From positions 559,259 through 623,258 of the forward strand of contig JANFXS010000001.1 in assembly GCA_024460105.1 (NCBI GenBank): DNA of 64,000 bases, given 5' to 3'. The position numbers and the translations under genes are program-made. Below are positions 9,273-17,883 of the stretch, in pieces. A model generated the notes under the pieces. The model was not told where the DNA came from and searched no databases. It saw only the letters and a list, made by a program, of their open reading frames with translations. Origin of the DNA: Anaerotignum faecicola. Its GTDB lineage: Bacteria; Bacillota; Clostridia; Lachnospirales; Anaerotignaceae. Every line of letters starts with the position of its first letter. Position 1 is the first letter of the stretch.

Positions 9273-10132
9273 CAGCGATATATAAAAGAGAAATGAAAAT
9301 GTATTTTAATTCAATGACAGGATATGTGTTTATAGCTTTTTTTGTGCTTGTGACGGCTATTTACTTCTCCCTTCAAAACATACTTATGATGAGCCCGCAG
9401 TTTGAATATGTTTTCAGCTCGGTTATAATGATGTTCCTCATACTGGGGCCTATGCTTACAATGAAACTTTTATCGGAAGAATCAAAGCAGAAAACGGATC
9501 AGCTCCTTTTAACCAGCCCCGTCAGCGTGCCGGGTATTGTGCTTGGCAAATATTTTGCGGCATTATCGGTATTTTTAATAGCTTTGGCCGTTACGGCGAT
9601 TTTCCCTGTCATACTTTCATTTTACGGCAGCATTGCGACGGCGCAGATAATCGGTTCATATATAGGATTTTTCCTTTTGGGCGGAGTTTTTATATCCGTC
9701 GGCCTTTGGATAAGCTCCCTCACGGATAACCAAATCGTAGCCGCCGTAGCCACTTTCGCAGCCATTTTTCTACTTCTTATGGTTGAAACGATAACTTCCA
9801 TGGCGTCCGGAAACATAACGTTTTCAATTATGTTTGCGGTGATACTGTCGGCGGTTATATCCTTCTATTTTTATAACAATACTAAAAGCGTTGAAGTTTC
9901 CCTCACTGTTTTTGTACTGCTTGCAGCCGTTATAGCGGTTGTATATTTCACAAACCCCCTTCTTCTCGACGGGTTTGCAGGGCGTTTTGTTTCGATGTTT
10001 GCAGTCCTTACAAGATATAATTATTTTTCAATGGGCATTTTCGATGTAGCCGCGGCCGTTTACCTCGTTTCATTTACAGCCGTATTCCTGTTTTTTACGG
10101 TTAGGGTTATAGAGAAGAAACGTTGGGCATAA
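9269..10132 (+). CDS. ABC-2 type permease (GldF-like)
   Basis: 287 residues with about six membrane helices: one at about 17-37, one near MMFLILGPMLTM, and further helices through to a C-terminal VYLVSFTAVFLFFTVRVI. The short ERMK-like N-terminus (MTAIYKREMKMYFNSMTGY) and the KLLSEESKQKTDQLLLTSPVS loop are typical of ABC-2/GldF permeases. Start overlaps the ATPase stop (ATGA). It forms the membrane channel half of the complex. The substrate cannot be read from the sequence. Confidence 0.9.
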   Translation: MTAIYKREMKMYFNSMTGYVFIAFFVLVTAIYFSLQNILMMSPQFEYVFSSVIMMFLILGPMLTMKLLSEESKQKTDQLLLTSPVSVPGIVLGKYFAALSVFLIALAVTAIFPVILSFYGSIATAQIIGSYIGFFLLGGVFISVGLWISSLTDNQIVAAVATFAAIFLLLMVETITSMASGNITFSIMFAVILSAVISFYFYNNTKSVEVSLTVFVLLAAVIAVVYFTNPLLLDGFAGRFVSMFAVLTRYNYFSMGIFDVAAAVYLVSFTAVFLFFTVRVIEKKRWA

Positions 10133-10145
10133 GGAGGACAGGCAA

Positions 10146-11573
10146 ATGAAAAACGACGGCAGAAAAAATATGAACCTTAAATACGGCGGGTACGCTTCCG
10201 TTGTCACGGCGGCCGCTGTTATAATAGCTATTATACTGAACTTGGTTGCAGGCCAGCTTAACATAAAATTTGATCTTACAAAAAATAAGCTCTACACTCT
10301 TTCGGAGGACACTGTATCCCTTCTCCAAAACCTTACGGAGGACGTAAATATCACTTCGGTCTATGCGGAAGGCAGCGAAATGACTGTGGTTACGGAAATA
10401 CTCGACAGGTACGCTTCAAACGGCAAACATGTTAAATACTCAAATGTGGATCCATACAAAAACCCGCAGCTGATGGCAAAATATTCCGGGGACGGCAACA
10501 CTGTTTCAATAGGTTCAATTATAGTCGAAACGGCTGACGACTACAAAATCATATCTATGAACGACATGGCCGACATATACGCGACGCAGACGGGCGAAGC
10601 ATATATACAGGGCCTTAAACTGGAAAGCGTCCTTACCGGAGCCATAAGAAGCCTTACAAGCGGAGAAAGCAGCGTTATATACGCGCTTACCGGCCACGGC
10701 GAATTGGACGTGCCCGAAAGCCTTATAACAGAAATGGAGTACGGCGGATACTCCCTTTCATATCTTAGCCTTATAAAAGATAAAACCATACCCGAAGACG
10801 CGTCTGTAATTATGCTTAACGCTCCCACAAGCGATATAACGGCCGAAGAACTTTCCGAAATAAACCGTTATCTCGATAACGGCGGCAGTATTTTTATAAC
10901 TCTCGGCGTTACGATCGAAGATATGCCGAACTTTGCATCGCTCATTGAAAATTACGGCGTTGCCGACAGCCGCCGCATAGTAATTGAGGGCGACGCAAAT
11001 TATGTCCTTCAGCAAAACCCATATTACCTGATACCGCAGCTAAGCGCGGAGCACCCTGTTTCTTCACGCCTTGCCGAGTCAAAAACAAACGCGTTTATAC
11101 CTTTCGCAATCGGCATCGATCTGCTCGAAACAAAAAGGAGTACCGTAGACGTTCAGGCTTTTGCGGTAACGTCTACGTATGCCTACAGCAAAGCTATAAC
11201 CGAAATGAGTTCTCCTCAGCAGTCGGCAGACGATCCGAACGGCCCGTTTGCCCTAGGCGCCGCCATTACCGACATAGACAGCTCCGGAAACGCCGAAGGC
11301 GTCAAGGCGGTTATATTCGGCGCCGAAACAATAATGGAAGCTGATATAAACAGCCTTGTAAACGGCGGAAATTACGGCCTTGTGATGAATTGTTTCGACT
11401 GGCTTACCGACAACGACTCGCAGGCGCGCTCAAAAAGCCTCGGCTCCGACGAATATCTTAACTTGACACAATCAAAAGCCATCGTCATAATGGGAATATG
11501 CGTTATAGTTATACCCCTTGCAATACTCATAGCCGGAATTATAGTTGTTGTAAAGAGGAGGAATAAACAATGA
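10146..11573 (+). CDS. GldG-like ABC-associated protein
   Basis: 475 residues. An N-terminal membrane segment (about 17-38) is followed by the hallmark FDLTKNKLYTLSEDTVSLL, a GldG/ABC_transp_aux domain containing VIYALTGHGELDVPESL and SVIMLNAPTSDITAEE, and a C-terminal anchor (about 445-468) ending in KRRNKQ. In this family the large extracytoplasmic domain is thought to act as a receptor or scaffold for the ABC-2 complex; its ligand is unknown. AAGGAGGACAG precedes the ATG, 13 nt after the permease stop. It overlaps the DUF4340 gene by 4 nt. Confidence 0.88.
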   Translation: MKNDGRKNMNLKYGGYASVVTAAAVIIAIILNLVAGQLNIKFDLTKNKLYTLSEDTVSLLQNLTEDVNITSVYAEGSEMTVVTEILDRYASNGKHVKYSNVDPYKNPQLMAKYSGDGNTVSIGSIIVETADDYKIISMNDMADIYATQTGEAYIQGLKLESVLTGAIRSLTSGESSVIYALTGHGELDVPESLITEMEYGGYSLSYLSLIKDKTIPEDASVIMLNAPTSDITAEELSEINRYLDNGGSIFITLGVTIEDMPNFASLIENYGVADSRRIVIEGDANYVLQQNPYYLIPQLSAEHPVSSRLAESKTNAFIPFAIGIDLLETKRSTVDVQAFAVTSTYAYSKAITEMSSPQQSADDPNGPFALGAAITDIDSSGNAEGVKAVIFGAETIMEADINSLVNGGNYGLVMNCFDWLTDNDSQARSKSLGSDEYLNLTQSKAIVIMGICVIVIPLAILIAGIIVVVKRRNKQ

Positions 11574-12961
11574 GCAAACAAAAAAGAAACATAATTATAT
11601 GCGTTATTGCAATAGTTATACTCGGCATTATATATTTTGCCGTTTCAAGGCCTAAAGGTTCCGAAACAAACGCCGGAGCCGAAAACGGCGAAAATGCCGG
11701 GGACGAGGAAAACGGAACTTCCGACGGCAATTATATATTCAACTTCCCCGATTTCGAGGCTGAAAAGATTGCAATAGAAACGCCCGATGAAAGCGGCGCA
11801 TTTATAAAAGACGGTACGAACTGGGTTCTTGAAGGACACGAAGACGTGGGGCTTGTGCAAATTGCCATAGATCAGCTTGTTGCATATGCAAAAACCCTGA
11901 CATATAAGGAAACAGCGGCCGAAAACCTCGACGATCTTGCTTCCTACGGGCTTGACAAAGGATATACCGTTGAGATTACCGGAAAAGACGGCGAAGTTAT
12001 AAAATACACAATAGGCGGCGAAACTGTTGACGGCCTTGGATACTACATTGTTAAAGAAGGCGGCGAAACAATATATATGATCGGCGCCGACGAGGGGAAA
12101 GCCCTGAAAAAGTCGCCGTCGGATCTTAGGGACAGGCAGCCTGATTTTGTTAATTACAACAACGCTAAATATATAACGGTTAAAAATGCGGACGGCCAAA
12201 GCTACACCATAGAGCCGAACCCTAACGGGGCGGTGTCGAAAGGTTTCGGAGAATATGCCGTAACGGGCATATACAGCAGGCCTATGGCTCTTGAAACCGT
12301 TAAGTTAAGCGAAAATATAGGCGAACCTATTTACAATATATCGGCAGTCGATTTTATAGACGAGCCCGAGGAGGACGCCTCATACGGCCTTGACACGCCT
12401 TCCCTTACTATAGACGCCGAGGATATGGACGGCAATAAATGCACTATTTTAATAGGCGACGATGCGTCCGACGTAACGTCTTACGCCAAATTTTCAAACA
12501 GGGATTTTGTCGTTACCGTAAGCAAAGCAAATATCGATAAAATCAAAAACGCCGACATATTTGACATGCTTATTAAATCTTATGTTACAACGCCTGTATC
12601 CGGAATTACAAAAATAACCATCGACGAGGACAGGAGCGCAAACAGGAGCCTGAAAGCGACGTTTGTAATCGACAGCAACAACAACCTTATAGAACTTAAC
12701 GACGCCGAGATCTCTACAGAAGAATTTGCCGACATATACGAAAATCTGATCGCCCTTTCAATCGACGGCGAAGCGGCCGAAGAAGCGGGAAAAATCGAAG
12801 CTACAATTACAATCGACAAGAAAGACGGCGAAAGCACTACGCTTGTTTTCCACGACTACGACACAAATTATTATGCCGTTGAATGGGACGGCGTTACGGA
12901 GTTCCTCATGGGAAGAAAAACCCTTGACGTGCTTTTCGGAGCGGTTGAAAAGCTTATGTAA
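11570..12961 (+). CDS. DUF4340 membrane-anchored extracytoplasmic protein
   Basis: 463 residues. One N-terminal membrane segment (about 7-24) is followed by an acidic linker and a beta-rich extracytoplasmic region containing ASYGLDKGYTVEITGKDG and ASYGLDTPSLTIDAED, the repeated 'YGLDxP' units typical of DUF4340. These proteins almost always accompany GldG-like genes, so it is probably an accessory or substrate-facing part of the same complex. It is the last gene of the operon. No enzymatic motif is visible. Confidence 0.85.
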   Translation: MSKQKRNIIICVIAIVILGIIYFAVSRPKGSETNAGAENGENAGDEENGTSDGNYIFNFPDFEAEKIAIETPDESGAFIKDGTNWVLEGHEDVGLVQIAIDQLVAYAKTLTYKETAAENLDDLASYGLDKGYTVEITGKDGEVIKYTIGGETVDGLGYYIVKEGGETIYMIGADEGKALKKSPSDLRDRQPDFVNYNNAKYITVKNADGQSYTIEPNPNGAVSKGFGEYAVTGIYSRPMALETVKLSENIGEPIYNISAVDFIDEPEEDASYGLDTPSLTIDAEDMDGNKCTILIGDDASDVTSYAKFSNRDFVVTVSKANIDKIKNADIFDMLIKSYVTTPVSGITKITIDEDRSANRSLKATFVIDSNNNLIELNDAEISTEEFADIYENLIALSIDGEAAEEAGKIEATITIDKKDGESTTLVFHDYDTNYYAVEWDGVTEFLMGRKTLDVLFGAVEKLM

Positions 12962-13514
12962 TAAAAAAATGAGGCCGGATTTAAATGTCCGATATTAGCT
13001 TCGGACAAAAATCCCAAAGCATATGAAGTGCAGGCAGTTCCATGCCGAAATAATATATAAAAATAAGCGGCGCGCCATTCAGGATATACAGGCGCGCCGC
13101 TATTTCATGTCCGGACGCATAAAAAATCGGCCGTTGAAACAGCCGCCGAAATAACGTCACAAGGTTTTGAATAATTTATTCAGTTCACTGTAACGCGCCC
13201 TTACACAGACAGCGCAAATTGCTTATTTTGCAAGGCCGGTTTATTTTTTGTAAACGGTATGCCCCGACGAATATATTTAATATATCGGTGATTATCTTGT
13301 TTTACGTTCATCCGTTGTTTGTTATATTCAATCTTACCCTCTATTACGCTCCCTTTTTTAACCGGAATCTTGCCGACGACTATACCGTCGGCATCATTTG
13401 CTAAAACTGAATAGCGTTTATTATATCTGCACGTCAAACACATAGTATCCGAAGAGAAAATTTGTCAAGAGGGATTCCGCCCAAAAGATGAAATTCCCCT
13501 TTACAAACCGGTAA
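12962..13514. other. Gap after the DUF4340 operon
   Basis: Contains a strong hairpin (listed separately) and otherwise AT-rich sequence. An 80-codon minus-strand frame at 13201-13443 has a TTGACA just upstream, but its start falls inside the would-be promoter and the product resembles nothing I know, so it is not called. Confidence 0.4.
13066..13101 (+). terminator. Hairpin terminator after DUF4340
   Basis: Perfect 11-bp stem AGCGGCGCGCC / GGCGCGCCGCT with a 14-nt loop, followed by ATTTCAT. It is the only strong hairpin downstream of the four-gene plus-strand operon. The T-run is weak, so efficiency is uncertain. Confidence 0.65.
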
Positions 13515-13954
13515 CTACTGCTTTCCCCGATAACTCCCTTTTTCGTTTAAAATAGTATTTTTAATATTGCGCTCCAAATTAACGCCGTATATAGCGGAAA
13601 TAGTTAAAATAATGCAAAAAACAGCCGTAACGCCGACAGGCGTTATAATACCAAAAACAAATCGGATAAAAATAGCGGTTCCAAAGAAAACCGCTAAAAG
13701 AATAATGGTTAGATTGATCTTGACGGCGGCATATTTGCCATAGAGTTTAACGGCAGTTTCATCATAATGCCGGCGAACAGCGTCGGTATTTTCACCGGCC
13801 GTTTTGGATAAACCGATATGCATATAGCTTACTGAAATTGCGGCGGTAATTACCCATTGCCACCATTCAGCCGCTATAATGCCTAAGGCAAAAAAATCAA
13901 TGCGCCCGCACAGAACACCCCAAACACGAACGCTGATTTATTATATATCTTCAA
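13515..13954 (-). pseudogene. Small membrane protein, frameshifted at a homopolymer
   Basis: Two reading frames together make one plausible protein. Frame 1 starts at a TTG (13954, AAGGTG upstream) and reads MKIYNKSAFVFGVFCAGALIF, then stops shortly after a run of seven T (plus-strand A at 13890-13896). Frame 2 continues with FALGIIAAEWWQWVITAAIS, SVSYMHIGLSKTAGENTDAV and two further membrane segments to GSYRGKQ. One additional T restores a single frame of about 147 codons with a helix spanning the junction and three or four membrane segments overall. The family is not recognised. This could be a genuine decay mutation, slipped-strand phase variation, or an error in the sequence. Confidence 0.65.
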
Positions 13955-14695
13955 ATCCTTCACCTTCACAAATACCAATTTATCGATTTATCGCAAGCTA
14001 AATATGCCGCTAATCACAACGACGTTAAACCAAATTTATAAACCCCGACATTATCGGCAAACAATGCGCCGGACACACCCGCGCCGCTTGTTTAGCGGCC
14101 GACGCCCCCGGCATATCGATGCTGAGGCGTCAAATGCACAAGCCGCCGTCGGCGTCTGCTGTATCTACGGGCAAGGGATAACCAACGGCGGAACCTTTCC
14201 CCACTCCAAATGGCGCACGACGTCCGTAAGGCGCCCCAGCCAACGACGGCCAGTTAATAAGCGCTATTACAGCAGACGGCGGATAAAGAGAATGGAACGC
14301 CCAAGTTATCTATGGTCGCTCCAATTTCGGTTCTCTCCCGTTGGACGTCCGTTGTCCTTCCGTCCTGTGCCATTTTTCCATAAATGAACCGCCGGCCATA
14401 TTAATGTCATTGACTGTTAAAACGTTATTTATGCATTACATTCCCAGGAAATTTTATTTTCAGTTGTACCTTTTATATTTTCAATTCCGAAAAACAATTC
14501 GTTTTTATTCACTATGCTTTATATACCGAAGGCGAAAATCCCGCGCCGTCATACCCTTCATTAAAGGCTTTTACCGGCATTTTTAACCGTATACGGTAAT
14601 ATGATACGAAATATCCGCTTACTCTGTAAAGTTAAAAGCTCAAAAAACCGCCGCACACAATCCTGTATAAATTTTTCCAACCGCCCTGTATTTTC
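13955..14695. other. Long gap with a GC-rich block
   Basis: No convincing gene. About 14040-14390 is visibly richer in G+C than neighbouring spacers (gccgccgtcggcgtctgc, ggcgccccagccaacgacgg) and carries only short frames with implausible, Arg/Pro-rich products on the plus strand and many stops on the minus strand. It may be a decayed or foreign fragment. The remaining 300 nt are AT-rich with nothing recognisable. Confidence 0.4.
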
Positions 14696-15475
14696 CTATC
14701 TGTTTATAAATTCCCCGGGCGCGCGTTTTTCGATAAACGCCGTCATAGCTTCGTATTTATCCTCGGTGTCATAGCATGCCGCGGCATAATCCGTTTCAAG
14801 CATATACGCCTTTTCAAGCGGAATTTCAACGCCGTTTGTAACCGCTTCCTTAATTGTCCTTACTGCAAAAGGAGGTTTTGAAACTATCTGCGCCGCAACT
14901 TTGCCTACCTCGTCAATAAGCGCGCTTTTTTCAACGACAGTCTGCACAATGCCAAGCTCCTTTGCCTCATCCGCTTTTATCATGCGCCCCGTATACATAA
15001 TTTCTTTCGCCCTTTGTCGCCCAACTATCCTCACAAGGTTCTGAGTTCCGCCGAAACCGGAAATTATGCCGAGATTAACGGCCGGAAGCCCGAATTTTGC
15101 CGTATCCGCCGCAACAATAAAATCGCACGCCATGGCAAACTCCATTCCTCCGCCCAGCGCGTATCCGTTTACGGCGGCTATCGCAGGCACGCGCAGCCCT
15201 TGAAGCCGGCGGCAGACATCATGCCCTTTTTCACAAAATACCCTTGCCATTTCGGACGTCGTCTTCAGCTCTTCCTTTATATCGCCGCCGGCGCTGAAGG
15301 CTTTTTCCCCGGCTCCCGTAAGCACGGCGCACAATACGTCCTTATCCTTTTCCGCCTTATCAAGGGCTTCCAAGATCTCGTCGCATACGGCCGATGAAAT
15401 CGCGTTCATTGTTTCCGGGCGGTTAATCGTTATCCACGCCACATGTTCTTTTTTTTCATAAAGCATATATTCCAT
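14696..15475 (-). CDS. Enoyl-CoA hydratase/isomerase (crotonase) family protein
   Basis: 259 residues. Crotonase fold with the oxyanion-hole segments SAGGDIKE (61-68) and NGYALGGGMEFAMACDF (103-119). Of the two hydratase glutamates, Glu112 is present but the second is replaced by Ala132: FGLPAVNLGIISGFGG (128-143) where hydratases have PE. This suggests an isomerase, lyase or other crotonase activity rather than classical hydration. The ATG at 15475 is chosen because GGAGG lies 6 nt upstream; upstream codons belong to the spacer after ruvB. It follows ruvB closely, but no other fatty-acid or CoA genes are nearby, so the pathway is unknown. Confidence 0.88.
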   Translation of the reverse strand: MEYMLYEKKEHVAWITINRPETMNAISSAVCDEILEALDKAEKDKDVLCAVLTGAGEKAFSAGGDIKEELKTTSEMARVFCEKGHDVCRRLQGLRVPAIAAVNGYALGGGMEFAMACDFIVAADTAKFGLPAVNLGIISGFGGTQNLVRIVGRQRAKEIMYTGRMIKADEAKELGIVQTVVEKSALIDEVGKVAAQIVSKPPFAVRTIKEAVTNGVEIPLEKAYMLETDYAAACYDTEDKYEAMTAFIEKRAPGEFINR

Positions 15476-15488
15476 GTCAAAACCTCCT

Positions 15489-16499
15489 TTATATATTATC
15501 CGGACAGGCAATGCCGAAATGGTTGTAGCAAAGCCGCGTTAAAACCCTGCCGCGGGGAGTCCTTTGTATATATCCGAGCTGTATAAGATACGGCTCGTAA
15601 ACGTCTTCTATCGTTTCGGCCTCCTCGCCTATATATGCGGCCAGCGTTTCAACGCCCACAGGCCTGCCGCCGAATTTCTCTATCATTGCCAAAAGCATCT
15701 TTCTGTCAGTAGTATCAAGGCCCGCCTTGTCAATATCTAGCATATCGAGCGCATGCTTTGCAACTTCAAGCGTTACCTCGCCGTTATATTTCACCTGCGC
15801 AAAATCCCTTACCCGCTTTAAAAGCCTGTTGGCTATCCTCGGCGTGCCCCTCGAACGGCGGGCTATTTCTTCGGCCCCCCCGTCGTCTATTCCCACATCA
15901 AGCACTCCTGCCGAACGCTTTATAATAGTTTTAAGGTCGTTCACGTTATAAGGCTCAAGGCGCTGTATAACCCCGAACCTGTCCCTCAATGGCGCCGTAA
16001 GAAGCCCTATTCTTGTAGTTGCCCCTATAAGCGTAAATTTCGGAAGATCAAGCCTTACGCTGCGCGCTCCCGCGCCCTTTCCGATTACGATGTCGATAAC
16101 AAAATCCTCCATGGCAGGATATAGTATTTCCTCTATCATACGGTTAAGCCTGTGTATTTCGTCCACAAAAAGTATATCACCTTCTTCAAGGCTGTTAAGT
16201 ATCGCCGCCATATCGCCCGGGCGTTCTATAGCCGGGCCGGAAGTTGTTTTTATGTTGACGCCCATTTCTTCCGCTATTATATTTGAAAGGGTTGTTTTTC
16301 CCAGCCCCGGAGGGCCGTAAAGCAGGACGTGATCTAAGGCTTCCTTCCTTTGGAGCGCGGCTTTGATAAAAACTTTCAAATTATTTTTAACGCTGTCCTG
16401 CCCTATATAATTTTCTAGGTTTTTAGGCCGCAGCTTCGGCTCCAGCTCAAAATCTTCGTCCTTAAAACCCGTCGCTATAATACGTTCGCCTATTTCAAT
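15489..16499 (-). CDS. ruvB: RuvB Holliday-junction helicase motor, start codon unclear
   Basis: Hexameric AAA+ ATPase that drives branch migration with RuvA. Walker [10 protein letters not shown], Walker [11 protein letters not shown], sensor [20 protein letters not shown] and the C-terminal winged helix ending [17 protein letters not shown] are all present. Conserved N-terminal residues extend well beyond the first ATG (16379), through [12 protein letters not shown] to [15 protein letters not shown], and the frame is closed by a stop at 16515 which is also the ruvA stop. No ATG, GTG or TTG exists in that stretch. I mark the ATT at 16499 as a possible start; an ATA at 16493, 8 nt after GGGGG, is the alternative. 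An ATG overlapping the ruvA stop would fit if the G5 tract had one more G. Confidence 0.9.
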   Translation of the reverse strand: MEIGERIIATGFKDEDFELEPKLRPKNLENYIGQDSVKNNLKVFIKAALQRKEALDHVLLYGPPGLGKTTLSNIIAEEMGVNIKTTSGPAIERPGDMAAILNSLEEGDILFVDEIHRLNRMIEEILYPAMEDFVIDIVIGKGAGARSVRLDLPKFTLIGATTRIGLLTAPLRDRFGVIQRLEPYNVNDLKTIIKRSAGVLDVGIDDGGAEEIARRSRGTPRIANRLLKRVRDFAQVKYNGEVTLEVAKHALDMLDIDKAGLDTTDRKMLLAMIEKFGGRPVGVETLAAYIGEEAETIEDVYEPYLIQLGYIQRTPRGRVLTRLCYNHFGIACPDNI

Positions 16500-16514
16500 C
16501 GCCCCCTTGCCATA

Positions 16515-17129
16515 TTATATTTTAACTATCTGTTTAAGCGCGGCTTTGAGAAGCTCCTGCGTGTCCATATTTTCATTATATACCGCCCCCACGGCCCTCG
16601 CCGCTTCGCTTTTCGTATACCCCAGCGCCATAAGGGCCTCGATGGCCTCCGATTTGCCGCCTACGCCGATAACTCCCTCGATTTCCTCCACCGTCACCTG
16701 GCTGTCTATGCTTTGAAGGAAATCTTCGTTTTTGAATTTGTCTTTTAATTCGAGTATTATTTTCTGCGCCGTTTTTTTACCAAGGCCCGGAGCCTTTGAG
16801 AGGGCGGCCGCGTCCTCCGAAACGACCGCCATTATAATATCCCCGTAGCTCAGCGCCCCCATGAGGCTGATTGCGGCTTTGGGGCCTACTCCGTTAACCG
16901 TTATAAGTTTGTTGAAAAGTTCCAATTCCTCCATTTTATTAAAGCCAAAAAGCGAAATTCCATCCTCTTTGACGCTCATGTACGTATAAACCTTTACCCG
17001 CTCCCTAAGGCGCGGAAGCTTTGCCATAACCGACGACGAAATATAAACGCGGTATCCGATCCCGCCCGTTTCGACTATAATATCGCCGTTTCCTATATAT
17101 TCCAAAGAACCCGTTATATATGATATCAT
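16515..17129 (-). CDS. ruvA: RuvA Holliday-junction binding protein
   Basis: Tetrameric DNA-binding partner of RuvB. 204 residues: N-terminal OB fold (MISYITGSLEY, GGIGYRVYISS), two helix-hairpin-helix motifs (LITVNGVGPKAAISLM and LSKAPGLGKKTAQKIILEL) and a C-terminal three-helix domain (EAIEALMALGYTKSEAARAV) that contacts RuvB. The ATG at 17129 gives the standard family start; a GTG three codons earlier is less likely. It is upstream of ruvB with no spacer. No ruvC is present nearby. Confidence 0.96.
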   Translation of the reverse strand: MISYITGSLEYIGNGDIIVETGGIGYRVYISSSVMAKLPRLRERVKVYTYMSVKEDGISLFGFNKMEELELFNKLITVNGVGPKAAISLMGALSYGDIIMAVVSEDAAALSKAPGLGKKTAQKIILELKDKFKNEDFLQSIDSQVTVEEIEGVIGVGGKSEAIEALMALGYTKSEAARAVGAVYNENMDTQELLKAALKQIVKI

Positions 17130-17227
17130 TTCTAACACCGCTTTTCCGATTTACTCACGACAGTATACCACAAAAATAATCTTTTGTACAATTATTTGAA
17201 ACGCCATGATGCCGGACGATTATGTTA

Positions 17228-17256
17228 TTTTCATGCCGCCATTGTTATGGTATAAT
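17228..17256 (+). promoter_or_regulatory. SigA-type promoter of the yqeG-aro operon
   Basis: TTTTCA (17228-17233), a 17-nt spacer and a consensus TATAAT (17251-17256), in the divergent spacer about 110 nt before the yqeG start. -35 matches TTGACA at 4 of 6 positions. Confidence 0.65.
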
Positions 17257-17364
17257 AAAAAATATCATTCCGATACCCTTCATAAACTATACGGAAATAT
17301 GCGGCCGGCCATACTCACTGCGAAAGATTAAAGCCGCCGCATGCTTAAAAGAAAGGAATTTTAA

Positions 17365-17883
17365 ATGATTGAGAAACTTTTTCCGGATATATACATAGAA
17401 AACATATTCCTCCTTCCGACCGACAAATTTAAAAAAATGGGTATACGCGCCTTGGTTTTCGATATTGACAATACCGTAGCCCCCTTCGATCAGGCCGAGG
17501 CGGACGACGACATTCTTAAATTTTTGGAAAAACTTAAAAAAGACGGGTTCAGGCTGTGTTTCCTTTCAAACAACAGCAAAAAAAGGGTTGAAAAGTTCAA
17601 CGAAAAAATAGGCGCTTCAGCCGTTTATAAAGCGGGAAAGCCCGGCGTTAAAAAGCTTAAAGGCGCTGTGTTCGATATGGGCGTTACCCTTAAAGAAACA
17701 GCCCTTGTAGGGGATCAGGTATTCACCGACGTATACTGCGCGCATAACGCGGGCGTACTGGCCGTGCTCACAAAGCCGATGTGCCCGCGCGACCAGTTTG
17801 TAACGAAAGTTAAACGCGGGGCCGAACGCATGGTATTAAAAATATACGAAAGAAGGATAAAAAATGGTAAACTCAAGCGTTAA
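17365..17883 (+). CDS. yqeG: YqeG-family HAD phosphatase
   Basis: 172-residue HAD-superfamily (subclass IIIA) protein. Catalytic motif DIDNT (33-37) in ALVFDIDNTVAPF, motif II in LCFLSNNSKK, and the late acidic motif ALVGDQVFTDVYCA. Length and motifs match YqeG, a phosphatase whose physiological substrate is not settled. GAAAGGAA precedes the ATG. It overlaps aroE by 20 nt and opens a plus-strand operon with aroE, aroK and aroQ; yqeG-aroE pairing is common in Firmicutes. Confidence 0.92.
   Translation: MIEKLFPDIYIENIFLLPTDKFKKMGIRALVFDIDNTVAPFDQAEADDDILKFLEKLKKDGFRLCFLSNNSKKRVEKFNEKIGASAVYKAGKPGVKKLKGAVFDMGVTLKETALVGDQVFTDVYCAHNAGVLAVLTKPMCPRDQFVTKVKRGAERMVLKIYERRIKNGKLKR

Noticed and set aside
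13201..13443. 80-codon minus-strand frame with CLTC motif
   Set aside because: Its ATG lies within the nearest promoter-like boxes, there is no ribosome site, and the product matches nothing recognised; an inverted repeat explains part of the sequence.
14004..14387. 127-codon plus-strand frame
   Set aside because: Arg/Pro/His-rich translation typical of a GC-rich non-coding stretch; no ribosome site.
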